64,000 bases of DNA from Aphrocallistes beatrix (lineage: Eukaryota > Porifera > Hexactinellida > Sceptrulophora > Aphrocallistidae): positions 3,720,001-3,784,000 of the forward strand of contig OY725498.1 of assembly GCA_963281255.1 (NCBI GenBank), given 5' to 3'. The translations under genes were made by a program, and so were the position numbers. The notes under the pieces were generated by a model, which did no database searches, had not been told where the DNA came from, and saw only the letters and a program-made list of their open reading frames with translations. Numbering within the stretch: the stretch's first letter is position 1; each line of letters opens with the position of its first letter. This document shows positions 9,522 through 19,545 of the stretch, piece by piece.

Positions 9522-11297
9522 ATGTACATGAAAAGGAGTAGATTGTTTTTCCATTTCTCTCATGATTTGCTTCCATCTCTGCGATTGAAGAGGCAGTATG
9601 CAATACAGACCCCGCCCAAGCTGGAGAACCCCCTGAAAGCAGACCACTTTCTGAGAATCCTGCTGACTGAGCACCTCCCCACACAGGTGTTGGAGTCCGT
9701 CTCTAAAGACTTGGAGCAGTTCAGCAGACGCATCACTGAGGAGATCGAGGAGCTGGGCGCTCAAGCAGAGCTGGAAGAGCCCACTCTGCTCCAGTACTCA
9801 GGCTGGGGGGAGAGGGTGGACGAAGTGAGGACGAGCCGTGCTTGGAAACTTCTGAAACGAGTGAGTGCGCAAGAGGGTCTGGTGGCTATCGCCTACGAGA
9901 GAGAGCACGGCGAGTACAGTCGTATCCATCAGGCGGCTAAACTCCACCTTTTCGGGCCTTCTTCCGGTCTGTACAACTGTCCCCTGGCGATGACGGACGG
10001 CGCAGCTAGACTGATTGAAGCGGAGGCTGTCGCCTCTCTAATGGGCAGCGCCTTCAAGCGTCTGACCAGCAGGAGCCCCAGCCACTTCTGGACCTCGGGG
10101 CAGTGGATGACTGAGAAGATGGGAGGGTCCGACGTGAGACTGGGCACTGAGAGCATCGCCAGAGAGCAGAAGGACGGCCGCTACAGACTGTACGGGGAGA
10201 AGTGGTTCACCTCGGCTGTGGACAGCGACATGGCATTCACACTGGCCAGGATTGCACAGCTGGACGAGAGCGAGGAGGCGGAACTGTCTCTCTTCTACTT
10301 GGAGACGAGACTGGAGTCTGGCGCTTACAACGGCATTGTGGTGAATAAGCTGAAGGATAAGCTCGGCACTCGACAGCTGCCAACCGCAGAGCTGACACTG
10401 GACGGCACTCTGGCTCAGCTGATCGGCCATCCCGGGCGAGGTGTGAAGCTGATCTCGCACATGCTGAATGTGACTCGCATCCACAACGCGCTGGCCGCCA
10501 CTGGCGCGATGCGTCGTATCGTGCAGCTGGCCTGTGAGTACGCGGAGAAGCGCCGCGCGTTCGGGAAGCCGCTGCTCCGGCTCCCGCTCCACGCCCGCAC
10601 CCTCGCACAGCTGGAGGTGAGGAGCAGGAGAGCGACTGCCTTCGCGATGGACGTCTCTCGGCTGCTGGGACTGACGGAGAGCGGTGGCGCTTCTCGGGAT
10701 GATCTGCTCCTCCTGCGCTTGCTGACACCTCTGCTGAAGCTGTACACTGCGAAAGAGGCCGTGTCTGTGATTTCTGAGGGTTTGGAGTGCTTCGGCGGTC
10801 AGGGCTACATCGAGGAGACAGGACTGCCCAGACTGTTGAGAGATGCTCAAGTGCTGCCTATTTGGGAGGGAACGACGAACATTCTGAGTCTGGACACGTT
10901 GCGAGTGCTCACCTCCACACAAGGGGCGGCTTCTAGCGTGCTGATTGACGTGATGAAGCAACGCATCAGCAGGGCTAAGAGCGCAGGTCCGGATGTTGGG
11001 AGGATCGCAGACCAGTTGACGAAGGATCTAACTCTGTTCCAAACGTTTATGGAAAGTGTGAAGCATGAATCCACAACACTGGAGACAGCCTCTCGAGATA
11101 TAGCATTTTCTCTGTGCAATCTCTATATTGCGAGTTTATTTCTTGATTATTCCTGTAGCACTAATGCACACGACAGTATGGTTCAGCTAGCTAAAGACGC
11201 TGTTTCTCGAAGATTGGTCGTTTTGGATGGGATACGAGATTATGGAACTGTTGCTCACAAAACTTATTTACAGATAATATACCCAAAAAGTAGTTAG
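9522..11297 (+). CDS. AidB-like acyl-CoA dehydrogenase
   Basis: This is a 591-residue, single-exon flavoprotein of the acyl-CoA dehydrogenase superfamily. It is closest to the AidB/ACDH-11 type, judged by WMTEKMGGSDVR (about 193-204), the LKDKLGTRQLPTAEL loop and GGQGYIEETGLPRLLRDA followed by PIWEGTTNI (about 425-454). The WEG glutamate is the candidate catalytic base. Residues 1-30 are basic and hydroxylated (KRSRLFFHFSHDLLPSLRLKR), suggesting mitochondrial import. The frame extends upstream only to a TTG, so ATG 9522 is chosen. Such enzymes use FAD to desaturate acyl-CoA. The substrate of this branch is uncertain. Most of the gene is markedly GC-rich, while the ends and flanks are AT-rich. 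Confidence 0.9.
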   Translation: MYMKRSRLFFHFSHDLLPSLRLKRQYAIQTPPKLENPLKADHFLRILLTEHLPTQVLESVSKDLEQFSRRITEEIEELGAQAELEEPTLLQYSGWGERVDEVRTSRAWKLLKRVSAQEGLVAIAYEREHGEYSRIHQAAKLHLFGPSSGLYNCPLAMTDGAARLIEAEAVASLMGSAFKRLTSRSPSHFWTSGQWMTEKMGGSDVRLGTESIAREQKDGRYRLYGEKWFTSAVDSDMAFTLARIAQLDESEEAELSLFYLETRLESGAYNGIVVNKLKDKLGTRQLPTAELTLDGTLAQLIGHPGRGVKLISHMLNVTRIHNALAATGAMRRIVQLACEYAEKRRAFGKPLLRLPLHARTLAQLEVRSRRATAFAMDVSRLLGLTESGGASRDDLLLLRLLTPLLKLYTAKEAVSVISEGLECFGGQGYIEETGLPRLLRDAQVLPIWEGTTNILSLDTLRVLTSTQGAASSVLIDVMKQRISRAKSAGPDVGRIADQLTKDLTLFQTFMESVKHESTTLETASRDIAFSLCNLYIASLFLDYSCSTNAHDSMVQLAKDAVSRRLVVLDGIRDYGTVAHKTYLQIIYPKSS

Positions 11298-11455
11298 GCT
11301 CTATGTTTGCCATTCTGTAATGTGTTCGCATATAAATTAATTTATGAAATGAGGGAGTGTGAATGCAGATTTTCATGAATATAATTGTAAATCCTGAATA
11401 AATGATTTTCCCATTGACATGATTAAATTGCCCAAAATAGGGACGAAATATTGAT

Positions 11456-11965
11456 CATACAGGGTAGGGTGGCTCATAAGTTCTGATACAAGCTTCGTTA
11501 GGGATAAAATGTCTTGTACTCAAACATTCTTAGTTATTATGGTCTTTAGAGATTGTAATTATCAGAAACGAGAGAAAGTTATGATTTCACGAGATCAAAT
11601 TAGGTACATTTTGCAAAATCACCCAAAAATTTTTTTCACATCACCAAAAATCTGATCCAAATGGTTCTCAATATGTACTGATATAAACATATTATATTTC
11701 TACAAATTTAGAGTGTAGAACCAATTTTTCCTAGAATTTGAAGACTAGAATGATCATTTGAAAAGCAGTGGCCTTGATTCTCGGTTTTCGCTACGTGCTA
11801 AGACACATTTTTCCCCATAAAAATCACCATACAAAACACATTTCTATGTCTTAGACTCGAAAAATCTTTTACAATCATTGAAAATATTCGAATTACAATC
11901 TCTAAAGACCATAATAACTAAGATTGTTTGAGCATAAGAAATTTTATTCCTAATCAAGCTTGTCA
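11456..11965. mobile_element. Tc1/mariner-like MITE with GGCTCATAAGTTCTGATAC end
   Basis: The left end reads CAGGGTAGGGTGGCTCATAA and continues AGTTCTGATACAAGCTTC. The block TTAGTTATTATGGTCTTTAG at about 11531 recurs in reverse complement at about 11907, so arms of 70 bp or more pair. The outermost right end is degraded. A second copy starts at 62784 with clean TA flanks. The family has no coding capacity here. Confidence 0.65.
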
Positions 11966-12034
11966 CTTGAAAAATATTCTTCAAAACCAATACTTAACTA
12001 TGAAACCTAATCTTTTAGTAGTATGCATTATATA

Positions 12035-13130
12035 TAGTACAAGCGCGCTTCGCTTGCTTTGGCTGTGCAGCTGGCGGACACTTTGGGCACCTAGGATCAC
12101 ATTGATTAATTATAAGGTGGATAACATCTCTAAATACATACATACAAGCGCGCTTCGCTTGCTTGCGCTGCGCGGCTAGCGGACACTTCGTGTCCGCCCG
12201 AGGCTCCCTTCGGTAGCCTGTGGTCACCATTGATTAATTATATGGGAGGTAACATCTCTAAATACGTCTCCTACTATTATTATCGAAATCACTCGAAAAA
12301 TCACCAAATTTGTCAATTTTAAAATTTTGATGCGTAATGATGACGTCATAACAAAGTGATGAGTCATCATTTTTTGATGAAAGTCGCATCATATGTGAGG
12401 TATGTTAGTATACAGATTCTATTAAAATTTCAGCCTTCTATCTCCTATAATGGCTGAGTTATGCCCGAATAACTGTGTTGCTTAACTTTTAAAAATGTGA
12501 CAATGACGTCATAATTCCATGATGAGTCGACATTTTGCTCAGAACTTACTGGAGCCATAGCCAAAAAACTCCCACATGCCAAAAATCAGCCTTCTCCGCT
12601 CGGCAGTTTCTTCAATCAATTCGTTACAGATATATATATATATATATATACAATAATCGAGTTTTAATAGTAAGGATACATATACATATGTTTACTGTTA
12701 AAATCTATATCAATCGAAAAATCACAAAATTTGTCAATTTTTAAATTCTTGATGCTTAATGATGACGTCATAATAGGGTGATGAGTCAACATTTTTTTAT
12801 GAGAGTTGTATCATATTTGAGATACATGTATATTAATATACACATTCTATTAAAAGTTCAGCCTTCTATAACCTAAACTGGCTGAGTTATGGTCAAAAAA
12901 CTGAAATTTCTAATTATTAAAAAGGAGACAATGACGTCATTATTCCATGATGAGTCGACATTTTCGTCTGAGGTCAAAACTTAGTGGAGCCATAGCCAAA
13001 AGACATGCCAAAGATCAGCTTTCTGTGCTTGGCGGTTTCTTCAATCAATTCGTTACAGCAAAGAGTTGTAATAACATGGAAAAACACGCTTCGCTCGTAT
13101 TCGCTTCGCGGATCGTGAAAAATTCTTGAT
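12035..13130. repeat. Dispersed repeat family with GCGCGCTTCGCTTGC heads and TGACGTCA motifs
   Basis: Two imperfect copies lie in tandem. The parts are a GC-rich head (ACAAGCGCGCTTCGCTTGC, 12039 and 12146), a TTGATTAATTATA linker, a block with TGACGTCA (12341, 12504, 12763, 12932) and TGAGTCA or TGAGTCG shortly downstream, and a tail ending TTCTTCAATCAATTCGTTAC (to 12627 and 13059). Related copies lie at 26625-27260 (split by a MITE), 40375-40665 and, inverted, 56380-57000. A TA microsatellite follows at 12630-12650. Mechanism of spread is unknown: no clear terminal repeats were found. Confidence 0.7.
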
Positions 13131-13349
13131 CGCAAAATTTATAGAGAAGGCGGGAAGATTCGATTTTTGCTGGAGTATGAAATTTTTGCTTAGATATTCA
13201 AAATGCTTGTAGACTTAACATTTGACACTCACATGCCAATTTTCAGGTCAAACAAACTAAATCATGGATTTTTAATTAATGTTAATTGGTGAATGTTTCG
13301 TTGTTGTAATTACTGTAATTATTTAATGTATTTATAAACACCTATTTGC

Positions 13350-13440
13350 CCGGGGTCTATTATAACTAGAAAATATCCCACACTTACATGCATTTCCCGC
13401 CCAAAGTGACATAACCGGAAATGAGTTAGCAACATTCCAG
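13350..13440 (+). repeat. ETS/MEF2-like motif repeat, copy 1 (diverged)
   Basis: This is a member of a family of about 100 bp with GGGGTCTATT, TTTCCCGCCCAAA and AACCGGAAATGAG in order. Other copies are at 14413-14500, 17313-17420, 40690-40795 and, inverted, 56250-56352. ACCGGAAAT fits an ETS-type site. In better copies CTATTTATAG fits a MEF2/TATA-like site. This copy lies about 470 bp upstream of the histone gene. Confidence 0.6.
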
Positions 13441-13911
13441 GGCTAAGGGCTGATTAATTAATTATGCCAGATAATTGTTTTTTATGAATTTTTAATTATT
13501 AGCTTTTGATGTGTCTAAATGGAAAGTATGATGTAATTACGACATCATGGCGACATCGTCTTGCTTCATAATGATAGCATCATGTTACATAATTGTGAAG
13601 TCATGATGAAATCATACAGCATAATTAGTTGAAATAGGATACAATAATTTAAGAATGAACCTTGTGATGCTTGTCTCTGAAACAAGATATTTTAATGGTT
13701 TCATTCATATTTTATTCATTATCTAACATCAACGTGTTTATTATAGGCTTCCTTTAGAAATTAGTGGATTCCTTTTTAAACATTCAGTTGCCATAGTTTC
13801 TACAATAGGCTTACAGTGCATAGTATAAATAGGATGATATTTTGTGAATAGGCTTAGGTTACTGAATACACTAATTACTAATTACTTTTTGATTTCGAGT
13901 TATTATTCATC

Positions 13912-14277
13912 ATGTCAAATTCATCTATTCGAATTAAAAACGAAACATCATCAGCCAAGTCCCCAAAAAGAAGCTTTGGCGGTCGTGGTAAAGGGAAGAA
14001 AATCAGATATGCTAGACATCGCCGCCCGGTTCGAGACAACATATATGGAATTACTTGTGGCGATATTCGCCGGCTAGCTAGGAGAGGTGGAGTAAAACGA
14101 ATAAGTGGATTAATTTACGATGAAGCAAGACAGGTTCTGAAACTATTTCTTGAAGCTGTTCTCAAAGACGCAGTTTTATATGCTGAACATGCGAATAGGA
14201 AAACAGTTTATGCTTTGGATGTACTTTATGCACTCAAACGTAGGGGAAGAGTTTTGTATGGTTTTGAGAATAAATGA
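13912..14277 (+). CDS. Divergent histone H4 variant
   Basis: This 121-residue, intronless protein has a full H4 histone fold. RDNIYGIT, the canonical [17 protein letters not shown] block, then LYALKRRGR and LYGFENK at the C-terminus are clear. It differs from canonical H4 (about 102 residues, nearly invariant) by a roughly 20-residue Ser/Lys N-terminal extension and a rewritten tail. The positions aligned with K16 and K20 appear to be Ala and Arg ([10 protein letters not shown]). ITKPAI becomes ITCGDI, and TAMDVVY becomes [10 protein letters not shown] 13912 is the natural start. No histone stem-loop follows. The 3' region is AT-rich with only an ATCACATG...CATGTGAT inverted repeat, so expression is probably replication-independent. 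It stands alone, with no other histones nearby. It is likely a specialised (for example germline) variant by analogy, not shown. Confidence 0.93.
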   Translation: MSNSSIRIKNETSSAKSPKRSFGGRGKGKKIRYARHRRPVRDNIYGITCGDIRRLARRGGVKRISGLIYDEARQVLKLFLEAVLKDAVLYAEHANRKTVYALDVLYALKRRGRVLYGFENK

Positions 14278-14412
14278 TCACATGTAATTTTTTCTGCAGT
14301 TATGTTCATGTGATTATTCTTTGTTCTCTGTATTTATTTTATCATTTTGTCTTAATTAAAAAGCTCACCTATTTTAACTAAGTATGATGGGCTACGATGT
14401 TTAATTAAAATG

Positions 14413-14500
14413 ACCTGGGGTCCATTCTATTTATAGCTTGGACCTCACTTTTCTATGGCTTCCCCGCTCAAAATGACTTAACCGGAAATGAGTTGGCAAA
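14413..14500 (+). repeat. ETS/MEF2-like motif repeat, copy 2
   Basis: The copy holds GGGGTCCATT, CTATTTATAG, TATGGCTTCCCCG and AACCGGAAATGAG in family order, in the same orientation as copy 1. The two copies therefore bracket the histone H4 variant. Confidence 0.65.
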
Positions 14501-14519
14501 ATTTATTGTCATCGGAGGG

Positions 14520-16011
14520 TTTTAATAGACGGCCGGAAAATATTGTATGACTTGATGCCTTATAAGGCCATACCGCCATAGTAATTGTTTTGGAATTTTT
14601 ATTCCTCGATACTGAGACTGTCGCACGATAATGTTAATCATATTCCTAACATACACTAGATTCTGAAAAAGTGGCATGTGGCAAATGCCATCCTGTCGTA
14701 CCGTCTGTCGAATTGCCCGTAATTTTATACCGTTGACATGCATATTTGATGGCCTACACGCATCATCATATTTGCATAGTACAGCCAACTTTCCAGGGAT
14801 CCATTATCCTGGAATCTACTGATGCATTCAGGGACGCAAGAGTGAAATCCATGAATTTTAAATGATTAATTTGCCGACAGTACTATGTATAGTTGCCAAC
14901 TTCTGAAATGAGTGTCTCCCTTTTTTTCTCCATTACGGGAATACCATAAGTGTGAGATATATTTGGATTCAATGTGTTGAAAGTTTATGGGCAGACGAAG
15001 TTACTATACGGTTTCCGATCCGACACCTCGCGACAAAATGAAACACCTTTGAAGGGTCAGACAGGGTGTAAACTCAGAATCTATGAATGCAACCCTATCA
15101 TTTTTTGACGCATAAGGTACATAAAACAATATTAACACCTTCTGCAGTTGCAGATCTCTCTATGACGTTTTTTTACAATCTTTATTTTAAAATTAATTAT
15201 TCATTTCACACCATGTAATGAATCCGAATTCTAGTATTGTTTCAAGTTTAGCACTAATGACCAGAAGCTAGTGTGAGATTGTGTTATTGGAATGTTCATT
15301 TCCACGAGGACACTTCAAATAATAATGTGTTTAGACTAGTACGTAACAAGTAATACGTATAGAGATGAATTGGATTTTCCATATGTATCTAAAGATAAAA
15401 CTATACAGATGTTTAAAACGTAATAATTTCATAATTAAAAGTGATAGAAGAGGACTTTAAACGAATGAATGTTCATCATATATCTTAACACCTTTTTATG
15501 GATATATATTAGTGTCAAGTGACGATAACTCATCGAAAAAATTTCGAATTTGTATAACTATGCTATATTATGTTGCCTAAAAACATTTCCTCAAAAAAAA
15601 CAGAATTTTTCACACCTCAAGTAAGTGTTAAATGCTCCTTAACTTGAAAATAAGAGGAGATAGACATTAGATTACTTCAGACGAGTATTTATTAGGCATC
15701 ACAACACCTTTCTATGTAAAAAATATTTATGGTCAAGACCGTCAAGTGATGATGACTAATCGAAAAAAAATTTGCGTAATTATGTTATGCTATTTCTCTA
15801 GAATTGTTTCTTCAAAGGTTTTCATGCCTCCAGTGTTGTTAAAAATGAACATGAAGATTAGATAGAGATTAGATTATTTGAGACGAAGTGTTTATTAGGC
15901 TTCACAACACTTTTCTATGTTAATGTATTTGTAGTCAAGTCATGATGGCTCTTCGAAAAGAAATCATAAAGACCACCCGGTTTGCCTCCACCTTTATCAT
16001 GCAGACAGTCG
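14520..16011. other. Intergenic, no supported gene
   Basis: This is AT-rich sequence with many stops. A loosely repeated pair of segments (around 15480-15700 and 15700-15920, sharing TATTAGGC.TCACAACAC and TTTCTATGT) suggests an old duplication of about 200 bp. No coding region can be supported. Confidence 0.4.
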
Positions 16012-16019
16012 CTATCCAG

Positions 16020-16543
16020 CAGGGTTGCCGTGGGAATGGGTTTTCCCATGGGAATGGGATGGGAATGGGAAATGATTTTTCCACGTGGGAATTCCCATTG
16101 GTTTCCCATATGGGAATTCCCATGGGATTTCCCATATGGGAATTCCCATGGGTTTCCGAAGCAAAAATTTTCGAAATTAATTCCTACTCCAAGTCCTTTC
16201 CTTCAGGGAATTAAGGACTTAATTCCCATTCATTGGAATCGGAATTAATTCCCATTCCCAGTCCTTTCCTTCAGGGGAATAGAGCTTGAAGACAATTCCA
16301 AATCCCATTCAGGAAGTGAACCCAAACCTGCCAGATTTACTAAATACATGGAAATTCCCACGTGGGAGAATCCATGGGAAACCCATGGGAATTCCCATGT
16401 GGGAAATCCATGGGAATTCCCACGTGGGAAAACCCATGGGAATTCCCACATGGGAAAACCCATGGGAATTCCCACGGGAAATCTCGTGGGAATGGGATGG
16501 GAATGGGAATGGGAATGGAAATTTCTTTCCCACGGCAACCCTG
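16020..16543. mobile_element. hAT-type MITE built of CCCATGGGAATTCCC palindromes, copy 1
   Basis: The ends are CAGGGTTGCCGTGGGAATGG and its reverse complement. The target duplication CTATCCAG is exact at 16012-16019 and 16544-16551, the 8-bp length expected for hAT. The interior is almost entirely permutations of TGGGAATTCCCATGGG, with an AT-rich middle at about 16160-16350. Overlapping frames (WEFPWVSHMG-type) are by-products of the repeat. Confidence 0.93.
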
Positions 16544-16721
16544 CTATCCAGACATTCCACAAATGCACCACGATACCAAGTACTTAAGTTTCGTCTGAGT
16601 ACAGTGGGACTTATTTGAGCAATAACTGAGCCAGACTATATTCAATTGGCATCGCAGTTTTTTTGTGAGATGTTCTGATGGCGACTGCATGATTAAGGTG
16701 GAGGCAAACTAGGGTATCTAT

Positions 16722-16918
16722 CAGGGTTGCCGTGGGAATTAAATTTCAATTCCCATTCCCATCCCATTCCCATAGAATTCCTGTGGGAATCCCCATAGGA
16801 ACCGTGTGGGAATCCCCATAGGAATCCTGTGGGGATCCCATAGGAATCCTATGGGAATCCCCACGGGGGAAAAAATCATTCCCATCCCATGGGGATTCCC
16901 ATTCCCACGGCAACCCTG
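16722..16918. mobile_element. CAGGGTTGCCGTGGGAAT MITE, copy 2
   Basis: It has the same ends as copy 1, and an exact duplication GTATCTAT at 16714-16721 and 16919-16926. The interior uses ATCCCCATAGGAA.C units rather than CCCATGGG, so it is a separate subfamily inserted independently 180 bp from copy 1. Confidence 0.93.
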
Positions 16919-17312
16919 GTATCTATGATATTTTTCTATTCGTTTTCTTTTACATTGCATTGTCAAATAGCGATAATCAACCTCGACGATAATAGCTTAT
17001 TAATAATATAGTATATGAACTTTCTAATAAAAAACCTCGTGAATTTTAGTAAAATATTCATCTTTTTGATGAAGAATCTATGAACTTTTCCCTTCACATA
17101 TTAATCCTGTTGAACATTGTCTTTGGGTAGCGACGCATGGTAAACATGGTAAACAATGGTTTCTCAATTAGTAAGCAAACATTATTTATCCACATAAGTA
17201 ATCATCTGAAAAATATTATGAAATATATTACACATTGCTTACCAGAAAAAGTTTCTTTTGATTAACTTATCCATTGTGATGAATTATGAATTATTCGAAT
17301 TGTTCAACTTAA

Positions 17313-17420
17313 ACCCCAGGATGGCTTGGGGTATTTCCTATTTATAGTAAATACCCCAAATTTTTATGGCTTCCCCATTGAAAATGGCTTAAACCGGAAA
17401 TGACGCAACACATTCCTGTG
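17313..17420 (+). repeat. ETS/MEF2-like motif repeat, copy 3
   Basis: The copy contains GGGGTATTTC, CTATTTATAG, ACCCCAAATTTTTATGGC and AAACCGGAAATGACGCAAC. It lies about 550 bp upstream of the tetraspanin-like gene in the same orientation. No gene is seen between 16927 and 17972. Confidence 0.65.
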
Positions 17421-17972
17421 GCAAGCGAGGGTAATAAATACAGGATCTTAGCTTGAAGTATAAGTATTTTACAAAGTAGTGGCCACAAATATTTAGATCA
17501 TATAGATAGATCTTTTGCCGCCACTCTCTCAAGTACCAACTTGAAACCTACTAGCGACTCTTCTAATTAAAACAATCCGATAATTTAAAATACATGTCAT
17601 AACAACTATATGTTGTTAATGTAATGCACACCTTTTTCTTGCAATTGATAAAATGTATGATGATTAGACAGTATATTGAGGTGATGTTGCATTACCATGG
17701 TTTCCATTTTTACTTAGCAACGAATTTGGCAATTAGGAATTTTATATTAGAAAACTATTCGAAATTATCTAATTACTTGTACTTTGATTGATTTGAAACC
17801 AATGCACTACTATACCTATAGATGAACAATATTATATCATTCTTATGTCATTCTTATAATTCACAATTCACTTATCATCTGAAGGTCAAGAAGATAGAAC
17901 TTTATCACTATATTTTTCTGAATGTTCATTTTGTTTATTTATTCGTAATTCCTAAATTAGACAGCCTATCTA

Positions 17973-18863
17973 ATGACAGCGATTGATCGGGCCACGGCTA
18001 AACTCACTCTAGCTGTCCTCCAAGGCGTGATGAGTGTTGGCTTGTTTATTTTTGGTATCACAATCCTGATCGTGTCCGCCCTCACCCTTGTCAAGTCCTC
18101 CTCTTACCCAGGGACGGTTACCTCAGTTGGCACGACCGGCACTACCAGCAATCAAACTGGGTCCATCATCCTCATCTTCGCAGGCTTGATACAGAGCCTG
18201 TTCGCATTGATGGGCGTGGTGGGGGGTGCGGTCAGTCTGTCCAAGAAGCTGTTCTACTACTCCCTCATAATCCTCTCCATCCACTGCGCAGCGCTATTCG
18301 TCAGCGGCTTTCTCAGTGTGGCAGGCAGCATGCTCTCCCTGGGACGGTACGACTCCATCCGGTCGGACACCCAAGACGCCATCGCTCAGCTGCTATCTTT
18401 CTCGCCGGGACTGATGCTACTCGGTAACTCTGGCGACAACCAAGTAGTGACGGGGTTCCTCCACCACCTGCAGACCAGCAGGCAGTGCTGTGGCTGGTTT
18501 AGGCCCTCTGATGTACAGCCAGGACAGTTGCTGGGGAACTATTTCGACCTGTCTTCAAGCGATGTCTATCCCGGCACCTGCTGCGGACTGAGACCTTCCC
18601 AGGAATGCACTCAGTCAGAAGTGCTTGGGATAAATGGCTGTTTTGCCTCGCTTCAGAGTCTCTTCGATCGGTGTAATCTATACAGTGGAGAAACCGTCTC
18701 TTGTATCAATCCGAATATATTCACCGTTTCTTCCTTCTTATACGCTAGCGGCATCCTCGGGATGATCCAGTCCTTGGTTTCTCTCCTCTTCTTCATCGTC
18801 ACACTCATCCATCTCATATCACTTGTGGAGCTCCGTCCTAACAAGGCAGAGATACAATTCTAA
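17973..18863 (+). CDS. Tetraspanin-like four-pass membrane protein
   Basis: This 296-residue, single-exon protein has hydrophobic segments at about 13-40, 62-86, 91-115 and 253-283. The layout of small first loop and large second loop is that of tetraspanins. The large loop (about 116-252) holds the CCG signature (SRQCCGW, near 171), a second CC pair (GTCCGL) and further cysteines for disulfides. Tetraspanins organise membrane microdomains at the cell surface or on vesicles. The partner is unknown. ATG 17973 gives a short cytoplasmic N-terminus, and the tail (ELRPNKAEIQF) is short. AATAAA follows at 18964. The coding sequence is GC-richer than its surroundings. Confidence 0.82.
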   Translation: MTAIDRATAKLTLAVLQGVMSVGLFIFGITILIVSALTLVKSSSYPGTVTSVGTTGTTSNQTGSIILIFAGLIQSLFALMGVVGGAVSLSKKLFYYSLIILSIHCAALFVSGFLSVAGSMLSLGRYDSIRSDTQDAIAQLLSFSPGLMLLGNSGDNQVVTGFLHHLQTSRQCCGWFRPSDVQPGQLLGNYFDLSSSDVYPGTCCGLRPSQECTQSEVLGINGCFASLQSLFDRCNLYSGETVSCINPNIFTVSSFLYASGILGMIQSLVSLLFFIVTLIHLISLVELRPNKAEIQF

Positions 18864-19545
18864 TCCACTTAATCGTGCATCAATCACTTGAGCACCTCTC
18901 TTCTAAATATTGTATACTCATTGTTTGTTTTGTGCATACATATAAATAACTATATAGTTTTATAATAAAGTTATAATAAATGATATATGAAATGTTCTTG
19001 GGAAATAAATCGCGGTGTATAGGTAAAAATTGCAAATCATTCCACTTTCGGACGGGAGTGAGGTCGAAATTTGTAGTTTTACATCAAAAACGCCACCAAG
19101 CACCCTTTGGAAACTATTTTGACAAAATTCCCAACCTCAAATCCTTGGTGGCAGCATAACTCAAAAGGTAGAAACACCCCTACTTGAATAGACTTTTCAT
19201 TTTAACTACGAAATTATTCGATGGGGAGGAGCTGCCTGTAGGGAACTGAGGCGAACATGCAGTGCAAGCAAGCCAAGCGCACCTATTTTATTAATGTTCA
19301 CATTAGCCTGATATGTGCGAAAATCGGATATATTGTACATACTAATACTTACATGTATAGATTAAAAAATTAACAAAAACAAAAAAAGAAAAGTTCATGG
19401 TTTTCCTCGTCAGTTCCAGGCCACCCATAGCGTGCCTGACATGGAGCAGTTACTGCATCTGTTCCCCCTTCTTGGTTTCTCTGATTGCCTCATAATACTG
19501 TGTACTTTACAGTTGCATGGTTGATTATACTAGCTTAATTCGTGT
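18864..19545. other. Intergenic between tetraspanin-like and NHL genes
   Basis: Contains the AATAAA signals of the upstream gene (18964 and just after). No other element is recognised. Confidence 0.4.

Noticed and set aside
10038..10961. A 307-codon minus-strand frame and others antisense to the dehydrogenase
   Set aside because: Shadow of a GC-rich coding strand: composition is low-complexity (Gln/His/Arg) and no motif is seen.
14278..14330. Possible histone 3' stem-loop after the H4 variant
   Set aside because: The only inverted repeat (ATCACATG...CATGTGAT) does not match the conserved 6-bp stem and 4-base loop of replication-dependent histone messages.
16245..16618. Frames rich in WEFPWVSHMG or HSHSHPIP around 16 kb
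   Set aside because: By-products of the CCCATGGGAATTCCC palindromes in a MITE, open in several frames at once.
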